Source of the DNA: Flectonema sp. DT1601
Lineage: Eukaryota; Euglenozoa; Diplonemea; Diplonemida; Diplonemidae
Assembly (NCBI GenBank): GCA_964019425.1
Contig: OZ025864.1
Coordinates: forward strand, 435,001 to 499,000
Direction of reading: 5' to 3'
DNA length: 64,000 nucleotides
The stretch's first letter is position 1; each line of letters starts with the position of its first letter. Positions 1-10,118 of the stretch are shown one piece after another. The translations under genes were made by a program, and so were the position numbers. The notes below the pieces were generated by a model. The model was not told where the DNA came from. It saw only the letters and a list, made by a program, of their open reading frames with translations, and did not search any database.

Positions 1-2
1 AT

Positions 3-3000
3 GATAGTTCAACGATCGAAGCAACAACCGAATTGTGTGAACCATCGACATGTAAGTGTCATTCATTCATTAAGAAAGAATTTCAAGAAGACGAAACACA
101 TGTGATGACACATTCATCTAAATTAAACATCTCGAATAGACTTCGAACACTTCTATCGAAAGGAGCAAGATATCGACTCTTTGAAGACCCGAGAAGCATA
201 TCACAGGAAATAATGAATTCGATTGACGATTATATCATTCAGTATTTTATGGATGAAAAATTTACTCCGCTGAGTAAATTCCTAAAGAATGCCATTAAAA
301 AACAAATCGGGAAACTTCCACAAATTGACATTGTAGATGAATTCAAACAAGTCGAAAAAGAAGTCAAGAAACTCAGAGAGCACCTTGTATTTACTAATAT
401 TGACAAAACAACTCACGATATTGCTGTATGTTGTAAGAAGTATTATACGCACAAGTTGAGTGAACAAGTCAACAACAACTCTGTTTATCTTACAATTCCG
501 GAAGAACAGAGAGAACCCATAATGAAGAACATTGAAAGCATCAACAAAAAACATAAGTTTCGACATACCGATAACTTACCATACTTATATGGTAATCCAA
601 AGATGCACAAGGTTCCACCTAAATTCAGATTCATAGCTGGCACGTCTAACAAAACAATGGAAGTTCGGTACATTAACTCCAGAATTTCACTGGCACCTTT
701 TTCTGCAACCACAGACATGGCTACAGAATTCTCTGGTATCATGAAAACATTTATGTCTATAGTTAAAAAAGTTGAAACAGAGAAATCTGATACAACAGGA
801 GTCAGAAAATACTTCATTGTGGATAATGTTGATGAAGTTGCTCAGTACATTAAAAGTAACTACTCCTCTCTTCAAGAAATGAGAGTTAGCACTTTTGACT
901 TCTCAGATATGTACACCAACTTACCACATACAAAAATTAAAGCTGTTATTAATACATTAGTCGAAGAATACATTGGAGACAATTTGATAGTTAGAGATAA
1001 ACGAAGTCGAATTGGTAAAGATTTCTACTTGGCAAACGAATTTAACGAAGATGTGCAAGTTGCTTACAACATAGAGGAGATCAAGGAACTACTGAATGTA
1101 ATACTATCTAATTCTTATATTAAAAATGGTGACCATATGTTAAGGCAATGTCATGGTATTCCAATGGGTTCTCAATGCTCTCCTCACATTGCTAATCTGT
1201 ACTGCTTTGGTATCGAAAAGAACTGGATTGACAACATCATCCATAGCAATGGTTTAAGTATTGCTAATGACAGGATAATCTTCAGATATATTGATGACTT
1301 TCTAATCTTTAGTAAGAATGAACCTACTCCACCTCCGCAAGCTGAATATCAAATGTCATACACAGATACGTCACTTGGACGCAATGACATAGTTTTCCTA
1401 GGAATGAGAGTAAGATTTGAAGAAAGACCAAGAGGACATCCATTCATTCGTCTGTCAATTTGGGACAAAGAAAATCTGTTCAATTTTCAACCCATCAAAT
1501 ACACAAGCTCGACATCAAACGCACCAAGAAGCCTTGGTCCGGGCATATTGAAAGGAGCCTTGTACAGAGCAGCAACCAATATCAACAATGACTTCGACTT
1601 ATACTTGGAAATCGAAAAGGTGATTTACAGGCTACGCAGCCGAGGGTACTCGAAGAAGAGCCTCTTCCCACAATACAAAGATTTCATTCTTAGTACATAC
1701 TGGGATTTTCCGAAACAGAGAGATAACCTCCAGCAATTCTTTTTCAAGACAAATTGGAGATATGACAAGGAACTACCCGTCACCTCTGAGAAGAAAACAA
1801 TCCAACAGTACTACAAACTGAATGGACGAGATGACATTTATAACATGTTACTCGATAAGAACGTTGGGTATGCAAAACTCAAAAAATGTAATAACACCAT
1901 GGTTACTGCATTCCGGATTGCAAGTCACTCAATCACTAACAATCCAGATCAATGTCTAATATGTTCCACCGCAATAAACAAGAACACTGAGACACAGATT
2001 GATGCTTTGGATATTAAATATCGCAATGGGATATTTAAAGTAACCAAATTTTGCAAAGACTTCGACAAAATACTACCTGTTAACATCAGTATTCTATCAT
2101 ACGACCAGGGTAAGACAACCCGTGAAATAATTAACAAACATGTGAATCACGAATGTCACATGGTTGTTGGTCGTACTAATGGAGGTTATTACTTTCCAAT
2201 TACAAGTAAATATACGGAAAGTAATATTCAAAAAATCTTCCTCAAGGTTGACACGCCTGGAAAATCGGCGGAAGTTACAACAGAAGGGAAGTCAACTCCT
2301 AACACATCAGATACTGATGTAGTTATGACAGACAACACCACAGAAACGCAAGAAGATGAAACGGAAAAATCTCAAACTGAAAAACCGGTTATGAAGAATG
2401 ATAGAGATCCTGAATGGGATATCTCGATCGATAAAAGGTTTCCTATTTCTATGCACACTAAACCAGCTGAAGGCCTTAACAGCGGTGAGTGTGGCTGGGC
2501 CACCATTAATTTTATGGCTGATTATCTGAACATCGAGAGAATTCAGATATCTAAAGTCTTTAAGATTCAAGATGAGTTGGCAACACAAGAAATGAAGTGG
2601 TTAGGATTGGTTGAAATGTTCCAATTCAATCCTGATGGATGGTTTCACCAATTAGTCATATATGAGACAATTAAGATTCATCTGTCCTTAGAAATACACC
2701 ATTGTACCAGCGCAGAAGATTTAGATAAAGTCAACAATATACTCAAAGAACAAAACCTAAAACGCTTTCCATTCGTTATAATTACACGTAGATTAGCATA
2801 CACTCACTATATCTTATTTATCGGAAAAGATACAGAGTATACAGGATATGATATCATTCAACACACTCCAAGTTATGAAACGTGGAATGACATTGCCAGG
2901 ATATATCCTTTGGAAACATTTGACTATCACTTCGCATTCTGCCCTACAAAAAACAATCCTATGGAGAAACTCCAATTTCCGAACCTCGATTATCCAACAA

Positions 3001-5804
3001 TGGAGCCCCACATGGAAAACAAACAAGAGAAAGATACTCTTAGTCAAAAGACGAATGATAACGATGACACAGCACTGTTATACGAGATGTTACAGAAATT
3101 TGAAGAGGATGATATCTCTACAACAGCTAAAGCCGCAGATCCATTGGATTTGAGATCTTCGAATGAAAATACTACTCATAAGGAAGTCATTCAAGAACCA
3201 AAGAAAGTCATTCAAGAACCGAAGGAAGTCATTCAAGAACCAAAGGAAGTCATTCAAGATCCAAAGGAAGTCATTCAAGATCCAAAGGAAGTCATTCAAG
3301 ATCCAAAGAAAGTCATTCAAGATCCAAAGGAAGTCATTCAAGAACCAAAGGAAGTCACTCAAGATCCAAAGGAAGTCACTCAAGATCCAAAGAAAGTCAT
3401 TCAAGATCCAAAGGAAGTCATTCAAGATCCAAAGGAAGTCATTCAAAATCCAGAGATAGATACACACCTAGATCCAAAAATAGGTCAGCAAGATGTGGAT
3501 TTGGACGATAAGGAAGCAATAGTTGTTGCTAACAAGGCTTCTAAACCCAATACTCACTTCGACATCACTGATTACATAACTTCTGAAGATCAAAAGTCAA
3601 ATGATTTTGTAAGTGGAACCACAAAGCTCACTAAGTTTCCCAATCATATCTTGAACACCAATCAGAATACTAACTTATGTCATATGGAATATGCTACACC
3701 AAATACCGATGTACATATGGAATCACCAATGACCACTATTCTAACTGGTCCACTTTATAATACGGATACACAATTTAATTACGAAAATACAACACTTATA
3801 ATTGCAACACCGCAGATTATACCAACCATCCCAAACTTTCATAACCTATATCACAGCTCATCTGGGTGTCAAATCATGGCGGTATCACCTCCGAGAATAT
3901 ACAAAGTAAATACAATTGCTGCCATCTCACCCCCACAAGTCTATCACAACGGGGACAGCATTGTTGCCATCTCACCGCCAACTATCCATGATACTAAGAG
4001 TCCAACAGATGTTACTTCACCAACTCGGATGGATATTGATATTGACACGGTGATTGCCGTCAATAACAGAAGTCTATATGATATTGACATCATCCCACCA
4101 CCACATGTGGATACTCTTATAAGTACCAAGAAAAAGAGTAACGACTCAATTCATAAAACTTGCCTTACCGATGTCGATAACAATAGCTACAACGAGATAT
4201 CACCACCACAAACGGATGTACATATGTTGATCAATAACAATGATCTCAACGTAATTGAGCCTATTGCACCACCACATACGGGTGTTCATACGGTAATTAA
4301 CAACAACAGTCTCGAGACATTCGGGTATATTTCACCACCGCAGACTGGTATTCATATGCCTATAGTTATCGACAACAACAGTATCAACGCAAACGAACTT
4401 GCTTCACCACCACAAACTAATGTTCATATGGAGGTCAGAAACAATAGTCTCATTGCGACTGAGGCTATATCACCACCGTGTTTAGAAACACCTGAACATC
4501 GACATGTGTTTGAAACACCGGTAAAACAAAAGTCGGGAGGCAAAATCAAAACTCCGACAACCAACAAGATTGTCCCACAAGAACCACTAACTTGTTGGAA
4601 TGGACACAATCGGGAGCTTATTTATGATTTAGCAATGAATAGGCAACCTAACAAGATTGTTACAACATACACTGCACCATCGTTAAAAGTTACAACTCCG
4701 AAAACAGCAGCACGAAATAACACTGTTGTCATAGACACAGAAGATAGTATGAACCCCGTAACTTCAATGCCGGAAAGTTTAAGTGATGCCCTTGAACCTT
4801 GTTCAAAACGTAACAAAAAGTCCAATATACTGTCTCATAAACATGCTATGAAGCAATCCAAAAAGAAAGCTTTCAATAATGGATCTCACGAGTCAATTAT
4901 CCCTAAAACTAAAGTCATTACGCAATCACATACGCAGATTAAGGATAAAACATCGGAACCTATCAATGAAGAATCTAGTAAGATACTTCCCCAACTTAAA
5001 GATGAAACCGGAAGTAAGAAAGATGAGACATCGTCGCATGTTGAACTAGAAAAGGCAACAGAAGTTAATACAATAGTTGAGAACTCAATGACCGACGTGC
5101 CAACGACAACATCCTCGTCAGAACCATCCTACAAAGATACAACGCATATCAAGAGGAAATGTAAATATTGCTTCAAGACTAAAAAATCAATTATTGATCA
5201 TGTCCACATATGCGCAATATTCAGAGCCTCAAAGGACTTTCCATATTACATGGATCATGATAATACAACGTATGAAGTTAACAACAGTGATGGCTCCAAC
5301 AAGATCACAATGGTCATCAAGGAGAAGAAGAAATTAAACATGCGGTCTATCAAAAGAGGTACAAAACTAGTAACACAAATTCTTGAGAAAGAGGATAGTA
5401 CACTAACTACACCAAAAAGAGATACCCGCAAAAGATTAAATTCTGAAAGTCCGATTCCAATAATCGAATTTAATGGATACATGGACAAGGACAAGAGAAA
5501 AAAGTTAGAGAATAAGAACGGATCTAAAAGTAAACGCAAGATCAAAGTTGAGGTTAATAAGATGCTAGTCGCTTCAACAAAAAAGAAGGAGAAGTCGAAA
5601 TATACAAAGAGATTAAATTCTGAAAGTCCTATGCAGCCGCTACTAAGAAAAGATGTACGAAAGAAACGAGCCAAACAAGAAGATATCAACACACCTAAAA
5701 GTGAAGATAAAGAGAACGTTACGAACATCTTAGATACTCCTTCGACTCCTGCTTTACATGATTTTGAAGATGTATCAGAGTATGCATCAGAGCTTGATAA
5801 TTAA
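3..5804 (+). CDS. Penelope-like polyprotein: RT, predicted papain-fold protease, repeats, zinc finger
   Basis: The frame is open from base 3, so the true start may lie to the left; the first in-frame ATG is at 105. From base 33 it encodes 1923 residues. Residues about 170-500 are the reverse transcriptase: a GNPKMHK block, catalytic FDFSDMY, GIPMGSQCSPHIANLY, then RYIDD with the second catalytic Asp pair. A cysteine-bearing linker follows (CLIC near 640), where other Penelope elements carry a GIY-YIG nuclease; I see no convincing GIY-YIG motif. Residues about 815-960 resemble a small cysteine protease: SGECGW (Cys near 820), THYILFIG (His near 924), then GYDII (Asp near 939). Next come a low-complexity section with two repeat arrays, a C2HC finger (CKYC...H...C, near 1710) and a basic tail. 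The RT call is secure; the protease is an inference from the Cys-His-Asp pattern. Confidence 0.8.
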   Translation, partial: DSSTIEATTELCEPSTCKCHSFIKKEFQEDETHVMTHSSKLNISNRLRTLLSKGARYRLFEDPRSISQEIMNSIDDYIIQYFMDEKFTPLSKFLKNAIKKQIGKLPQIDIVDEFKQVEKEVKKLREHLVFTNIDKTTHDIAVCCKKYYTHKLSEQVNNNSVYLTIPEEQREPIMKNIESINKKHKFRHTDNLPYLYGNPKMHKVPPKFRFIAGTSNKTMEVRYINSRISLAPFSATTDMATEFSGIMKTFMSIVKKVETEKSDTTGVRKYFIVDNVDEVAQYIKSNYSSLQEMRVSTFDFSDMYTNLPHTKIKAVINTLVEEYIGDNLIVRDKRSRIGKDFYLANEFNEDVQVAYNIEEIKELLNVILSNSYIKNGDHMLRQCHGIPMGSQCSPHIANLYCFGIEKNWIDNIIHSNGLSIANDRIIFRYIDDFLIFSKNEPTPPPQAEYQMSYTDTSLGRNDIVFLGMRVRFEERPRGHPFIRLSIWDKENLFNFQPIKYTSSTSNAPRSLGPGILKGALYRAATNINNDFDLYLEIEKVIYRLRSRGYSKKSLFPQYKDFILSTYWDFPKQRDNLQQFFFKTNWRYDKELPVTSEKKTIQQYYKLNGRDDIYNMLLDKNVGYAKLKKCNNTMVTAFRIASHSITNNPDQCLICSTAINKNTETQIDALDIKYRNGIFKVTKFCKDFDKILPVNISILSYDQGKTTREIINKHVNHECHMVVGRTNGGYYFPITSKYTESNIQKIFLKVDTPGKSAEVTTEGKSTPNTSDTDVVMTDNTTETQEDETEKSQTEKPVMKNDRDPEWDISIDKRFPISMHTKPAEGLNSGECGWATINFMADYLNIERIQISKVFKIQDELATQEMKWLGLVEMFQFNPDGWFHQLVIYETIKIHLSLEIHHCTSAEDLDKVNNILKEQNLKRFPFVIITRRLAYTHYILFIGKDTEYTGYDIIQHTPSYETWNDIARIYPLETFDYHFAFCPTKNNPMEKLQFPNLDYPTMEPHMENKQEKDTLSQKTNDNDDTALLYEMLQKFEEDDISTTAKAADPLDLRSSNENTTHKEVIQEPKKVIQEPKEVIQEPKEVIQDPKEVIQDPKEVIQDPKKVIQDPKEVIQEPKEVTQDPKEVTQDPKKVIQDPKEVIQDPKEVIQNPEIDTHLDPKIGQQDVDLDDKEAIVVANKASKPNTHFDITDYITSEDQKSNDFVSGTTKLTKFPNHILNTNQNTNLCHMEYATPNTDVHMESPMTTILTGPLYNTDTQFNYENTTLIIATPQIIPTIPNFHNLYHSSSGCQIMAVSPPRIYKVNTIAAISPPQVYHNGDSIVAISPPTIHDTKSPTDVTSPTRMDIDIDTVIAVNNRSLYDIDIIPPPHVDTLISTKKKSNDSIHKTCLTDVDNNSYNEISPPQTDVHMLINNNDLNVIEPIAPPHTGVHTVINNNSLETFGYISPPQTGIHMPIVIDNNSINANELASPPQTNVHMEVRNNSLIATEAISPPCLETPEHRHVFETPVKQKSGGKIKTPTTNKIVPQEPLTCWNGHNRELIYDLAMNRQPNKIVTTYTAPSLKVTTPKTAARNNTVVIDTEDSMNPVTSMPESLSDALEPCSKRNKKSNILSHKHAMKQSKKKAFNNGSHESIIPKTKVITQSHTQIKDKTSEPINEESSKILPQLKDETGSKKDETSSHVELEKATEVNTIVENSMTDVPTTTSSSEPSYKDTTHIKRKCKYCFKTKKSIIDHVHICAIFRASKDFPYYMDHDNTTYEVNNSDGSNKITMVIKEKKKLNMRSIKRGTKLVTQILEKEDSTLTTPKRDTRKRLNSESPIPIIEFNGYMDKDKRKKLENKNGSKSKRKIKVEVNKMLVASTKKKEKSKYTKRLNSESPMQPLLRKDVRKKRAKQEDINTPKSEDKENVTNILDTPSTPALHDFEDVSEYASELDN
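3183..3455 (+). repeat. 13 tandem 21-bp units coding EVIQDPK-type heptads
   Basis: Thirteen consecutive 21-bp units encode seven-residue repeats varying among EVIQDPK, EVIQEPK, KVIQDPK and EVTQDPK. Unit length is a multiple of three, so copy-number change keeps the frame. It joins the protease-like region to the low-complexity middle of the retroelement protein. The near-identity of units at DNA level indicates recent slippage or unequal crossover. Confidence 0.95.
3880..4490 (+). repeat. Irregular SPPQT-x-VHM protein repeats in the retroelement ORF
   Basis: About nine imperfect units built around the motif ISPP or APP, the later ones extended to SPPQTDVHM plus an Asn-rich spacer (NNNSL). 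Spacing is roughly 20-25 residues. The pattern looks like an extended, disordered binding region. DNA similarity between units is much lower than in the neighbouring heptad array, so it is older. Confidence 0.7.
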
Positions 5805-5908
5805 TCATCTTATACTTTCTACATTTATTGTAGAAGAGTGCTCCACTAGTAGTGCGCTACGAACTAGTAATAACAAGAAGAATGTTTTTTTTTTTATAAA
5901 CATTATAA

Positions 5909-6047
5909 CAAAGTAACTACATCCTAGTCTTGCTAACTAAGATGCTTCAGTCACAACAGATGATTGACTTACTTCTACACCATACTGATGATGAGAGAAT
6001 AGAGGTAAGAGGTATATGGATTACTCTCGAAACCTAATAGTTACTTT
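5909..6047 (+). ncRNA. Hammerhead ribozyme core in the Penelope tail, copy 1
   Basis: CTGATGA (5985-5991) is followed by GAGAG, a long loop, CTCTC and then GAAAC (6029-6033): the conserved hammerhead core around stem II. One extra T sits between CTGATGA and GAGAG. Complementary decamers AAAGTAACTA (5909-5918) and TAGTTACTTT (6038-6047) can close an outer helix, and an imperfect hairpin (CATCCTAGT / ACTAAGATG) lies between. The core is clear. I could not place the cleavage dinucleotide with certainty, because a few unpaired bases separate GAAAC from the outer helix. Hammerheads in Penelope-like elements are established knowledge. Confidence 0.65.
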
Positions 6048-6185
6048 AAAAGGCTAAGTTAAGCATCACACCTAGTCACTGTATCTCAGAACTAATGTTA
6101 AATTATCGTTATGTTTTTTATGATACAAAACATTTGTATTTTACGTACAAAATCAAACAGTTAACCCCCCGGATGTGGTTCTTAA

Positions 6186-6597
6186 AGCAAGTGGCAACTT
6201 GAATTTGGAAAAAAAAAAAAAAAAAAATGAAAAAAAGTACTATTGTGAATTGCAACAAAAAAAAAAAAGGGAAAAAAAAAAAAGATAATTTCATTAGAGA
6301 CCTTGTTACTCGATAGGGACAGCGTAGACCTGCGGCAATTTATTTTATTTTATTTTTTTTTATGATGAAAGTGTGCCACAAAAAAAAAAAAAAAAAAAAA
6401 AAAAAGCCGTTTTAGGTTAAAAAAAATATTTATTATTATTATTTTATTTATGCCAAAAACTTATGTATTTCATTTATGTAGTGGTTTAGTTGATCAAGCA
6501 AGGAACAAATTACAATTCTCAGAAAACACAAAAATGGAAGAGTTGGATGCTCTGATTTAATTACTTGTACTTCACAGTAAGTCTTCACACCATAAAT
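6186..6597 (+). other. Low-complexity spacer
   Basis: Runs of A and T (an A-tract of about 26 at 6380-6405) dominate. No gene is seen. A TTCACAG at 6571-6577, 20 nt before the next start codon, is a possible splice acceptor for that gene. Confidence 0.6.
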
Positions 6598-9240
6598 ATG
6601 AAACCACTACTGAAATGTCTATCCTCTCTTGAGATAGCATGTCAAGGAGGTGATCAACAAGTCGTTGAGACGGAATTGAAATCCGCAGAAGAACTGATTT
6701 CACGAGGACTATCACAGACGCTACAACAGACTGACATCTCTTCGAGAAAAGAAGTACGGCAGGAGTTGAAAAGTCGGTTGACGATTTTTTGGTCAAAAAT
6801 TGGAAAAACCAACGGAACCATCACATTAAAACAAAAAGCAAGACTACGAGAGGTCAGTACTTTAATACTTCAGTTTGTTACAAAAGAAACTGGTGGAGGT
6901 CTTCCTTCAGTAAAATTAGAAACTGAATTAGCAAGAGCCTGGCTAAAGACAAGTCGTGATTGGCTGAATGCACGTCAATTTCATCAATCAATCTCGGCAG
7001 CTGAGAAATCGATTGAGATTTGCATTTCTGAAAGACACAACGACAGTACGAAGGCTCTCACGATAACGGCTGAGGCTCATCTGGTGATCGTTGACAGTTC
7101 TTGGAAAGATCCTACTAAAGGAACTGAAGCAGCTATTCAACACATCAAAGAAGTGTTACCCATAAAGGATCTCTGGTCACGATTCGATGAACGGTGTCGT
7201 TTAATTGAGCTCCTTCACGACATCGCTGAGTCTCAATCGAGACAAAAAGAAAGCGGCCTCGCATACCAAACTTTGACATTAACGAAAGAGTTAATCGACA
7301 ATAGCGGAGTGATACCGTCATCTCTGAAGTCTAAAATAAAACGTTTGGAAAGTCATATTTTGTTGTGTTCAGGTCAGGTTCAGAAAGCTCTTACTGCGGC
7401 AAAGCAATCCTACGAACTGCAATCGTCGTGCGTTTCTTTATTTCAGTATTGTAAAGTTCAGTGTTATTGTCTCCCTGAAGAAGTTGGAGATGAGCCTCTG
7501 ACTGATCTCGTTAAGAAACTACGCAATCACGATGACTACAACAGTCAAATAGCAATATCCCTGTCTTCGAGTTTAGTTAAAGTCGGAAACAGTTCTCTCG
7601 CATGCTCTCTGCTATCACAAAAATCTAAAAACGATTTTTCAGTTTCTTGCAAACTATTTTCTCTTCTTGTTGATACTGGTGATGTTGATCAAGCATACAA
7701 GGTAGTGTCTCAGATTGTTTCTGATTTTTTTAATGACGTATCAAACAGCAGTGGAACACTTCCCACTGAGAAAGTAACATTCTTGTACGCCACTATCTTC
7801 AGTAAAGCAGAGCAGCTAGCGGATGTGTCGCAGAAGATAAAGTGGATGACACAAGCATTGAGAATTGTACCTCCTTCAAAGAGCCTTGACATCTGTAAGA
7901 TATCTCGATCACTCAGTCAACTTCATTTAAAGAACGACGAGTGTACTAGTGCTTTAAAATTTGCAAAAATGGCTGAGGAACGAGATCCGAATTCCGTACT
8001 CACGATTGACACTTTAGTAAAAACTTATTTAGCATTGGACGACTTGACTAATACTGAGGAATGCATTCAAAAATTAAAAGACATTCAGGATAGCAGAAAA
8101 CCACTTATTGCTGCTTCTTGTGCCCATGCTGCTTATCAAAAACAATATTTCACGTTGGCTGCACACGCACTTGCGGTGTTGGCTGCTTGTCCCTTTGATG
8201 GTAGTGACGTGTTAACAGCCAGTGATAGAATTCAGCTTTTGGTTAATTTAATTATTTGTTATGAGAAAGATGCTCCTCAGGCATCGGTTGTCCGCGGACA
8301 TGTAACTTCAGTTCTTAAGTCTGCTTTGGAAATATTCAAAAGTAATCCTTCGTTGGTATCAAACACATCGACATCAGTCATTCCAACAGTCAGTTGGTGG
8401 AAACACAAAGCAGACTCGCATTCTCTCTTTAGTTTAAGTAGTTCGTTCTCAAAGCTTCTTGGTGATAGAAAAAATGAATTGTTTTCTCTTCTTCGGTATG
8501 TTATTTTAATCTCACCCTACTACGCGACATAATACAATTAATTGCTCCACAGCCATGTATCTGTTGAACTGGATCAAGGAGGAGTACTCAGCGGGGATGT
8601 TGAAGATGTTATTAGTGAGATTGAAAAACTAATTATAATTGTGAAGAACGCTAATGGTGGTGGTGGTGGTGGTGGTGGTGGTGATGAACTACAGAACGAA
8701 AGGATTCGTGTAATCTACCAACTGTTGAAAATTAAATTAGAAATCAAGAGAAGGGGTCCCTCCACATCTCGTCTACTTATAGAGCTCTCTGAATTAGATG
8801 GAGTCGTCGCACAGGACTTCGAATCTGTTTCAGCAATGGCTGGTCCCGGCACAGCAAACTACAATCCTGTGGTCGCATCTGAAATCTCTTCGTTGGCATT
8901 ACGACGAGCATGGCCTAACACGGAAGATGATTTGGTTACTTTCGCACCACTTTTGCGAAGATCCTTTTCAGAAGCCCCTGGTAGAGACCAACAGTGGGAG
9001 TTGGCGTTAAAATCAAAAGAAGCGATTCTTCATTGGAAGTCTTCTTATCCTGTTGTAGAAATCGAGTGGTTGGCTGCTGAGCTTTGGAATAACGGAATTT
9101 ACTTCTTTAGACTTGAAAATTTTCAAAAATCGGAAGCCTGGATGTCTCTTTCTCACAATCTTGCTCAGCTGCTTCCAGTTTGTGAAACACGTTCAGAGAT
9201 TGATACTCAATTCGATATTGCTCTGGCACAGCAGGCTTGA
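6598..9240 (+). CDS. ZIP4/SPO22/TEX11-like TPR meiosis protein (two exons)
   Basis: The two exons are 6598-8495 and 8553-9240, joined across a 57-nt intron (GTATGT...CTCCACAG), giving 861 residues. The phase matches: exon 1 leaves two bases that complete an Arg codon. The protein is all-helical with TPR-like repeats, such as ARAWLKTSRDWLNARQF near 120 and SALKFAKMAEERDP near 460. Its C-terminal block, EIEWLAAELWNNGIYFF then SEAWMSLSHNLAQLLP, is the recognisable part of ZIP4/SPO22/TEX11, which scaffolds crossover factors on the meiotic chromosome axis. A run of glycine codons (GGT repeats at 8658-8682) lies near the exon 2 start. ATG 6598 was chosen because upstream in-frame sequence lacks an ATG and a TTCACAG acceptor sits 20 nt before it. 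The family call rests mostly on the C-terminal motif. Confidence 0.65.
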
Positions 9241-9383
9241 GTTATAACTCATCGCGTGGCGTGAATTACTGTTGCGAACCTTTTTTTTTCTGAACATTTG
9301 TTTCACCATCTCTCATGCAGTGTGAAAATATATATTTTTTATGGGCAGTGGCCCCAAATCACAACCTCTCTCTATTTATTACA

Positions 9384-10000
9384 AAAATCACCCCCCCTGG
9401 ACCATCTCTCATGACCTAGTCACTGTATTTAAAACTAATGTTAAATTATCTTTATGTTTTTATGATACAACACAGTTGTAATTTTTATTACAAAATCGAA
9501 CATACATCCCCCCTGGACCATCTCTCATGTTATTTATGATACAATACATTTGTATTTTACTCATGTTATTGTAGAAAAGTGCTCCACTAGTAGTGAGCTA
9601 CGAACTAGTAACAGCAAAAAATATGTTTTTTTATTTATGAACATGAAACTCAAAGTAACTACATTCCAGTCCTGCAAACTGGAATGACTCAGTCTCAACA
9701 TTTGACTGACTTACTTCTACACCATACTGATGAGAGAGAATAGAGGTAAGAGGTATATGGATTACTCTCGAAACCTATAGTTACTTTAATATGCTAAGTT
9801 GCGCATCACCCTTAGTCACTGTATTTAAAACTAATGTTAAATTATCTTTATGTTTTTATGATACAACACAGTTGTAATTTTTACAAAATCGAACATACAT
9901 CCCCCCTGGACCATCTCTTATGTTATTTATGATACAATACATTTGTATTTTACGTACAAAATCAAACAGTTAACCCCCCTGGACCATCTCTCATGATAAA
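9384..10000 (+). repeat. Tandem array of Penelope-type 3' tails
   Basis: A partial tail (about 9406-9560) is directly followed by a fuller tail (about 9563-10000) that matches 5825-6185 behind the large RT frame. Shared blocks include GTGCTCCACTAGTAGTG, the ribozyme core and TTAGTCACTGTATTT. A short block reading CTGGACCATCTCTCATG recurs at about 9397, 9515 and 9978, with a variant near 9914. No RT sequence is present, so this is a 5'-truncated or tail-only insertion just downstream of the ZIP4-like gene, on the same strand. Confidence 0.8.
9652..9787 (+). ncRNA. Hammerhead ribozyme core, copy 2
   Basis: CTGATGAG (9727-9734), a five-pair stem GAGAG/CTCTC, then CGAAAC to 9774 match the textbook core without the extra base found in copy 1. 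The outer decamers AAAGTAACTA (9652-9661) and TAGTTACTTT (9778-9787) are conserved. The internal hairpin CATTCCAGT/ACTGGAATG is perfect here where copy 1 has one mismatch. Conservation of paired segments between diverged copies supports a structured RNA. Confidence 0.65.
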
Positions 10001-10118
10001 AACTACCTTCTTAAGAAAAAAATTCATTTAATTAACGAGTTGTTGATGTTTTCCTTTTTGTTCTTTTTAAAAACTTCATTAAAATCAATTTTCAGTCTCA
10101 GGGTACCTAATTAATAAG

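Larger units (their letters stand above)
1..6185 (+). mobile_element. Penelope-like retroelement, 5' end outside the window
   Basis: The element comprises the long reverse-transcriptase frame (to 5804) and about 380 bp of 3' tail. The tail from about 5825 to 6185 recurs at 9563-10000, which defines it as part of the element. It ends in a C-rich block followed by low-complexity DNA. The RT motif order and spelling (PKMHK, FDFSDMYTNLP, GIPMGSQCSPHIANLY, RYIDDF) are of the Penelope type rather than LINE or LTR type. The tail holds a hammerhead ribozyme core, a known hallmark of Penelope-like elements. The coding frame is open throughout, so the copy looks young. The left end is not visible. Confidence 0.8.

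Noticed and set aside
1960-2190. Possible degenerate GIY-YIG nuclease after the RT
   Set aside because: CLIC and a later KHVNHEC echo the zinc and His parts of Penelope nucleases, but no GIY, YIG or catalytic Arg/Glu pattern can be aligned.
3090-3467. Minus-strand open frame coding NDFLWIL repeats
   Set aside because: It is the antisense of the 21-bp coding repeat on the plus strand; repeat units of 3n length keep all frames open.
8542-9240. Separate gene downstream of the ZIP4-like exon
   Set aside because: A 57-nt GT-AG intron joins it in frame to the upstream exon, and the conserved C-terminal block belongs to the same protein.
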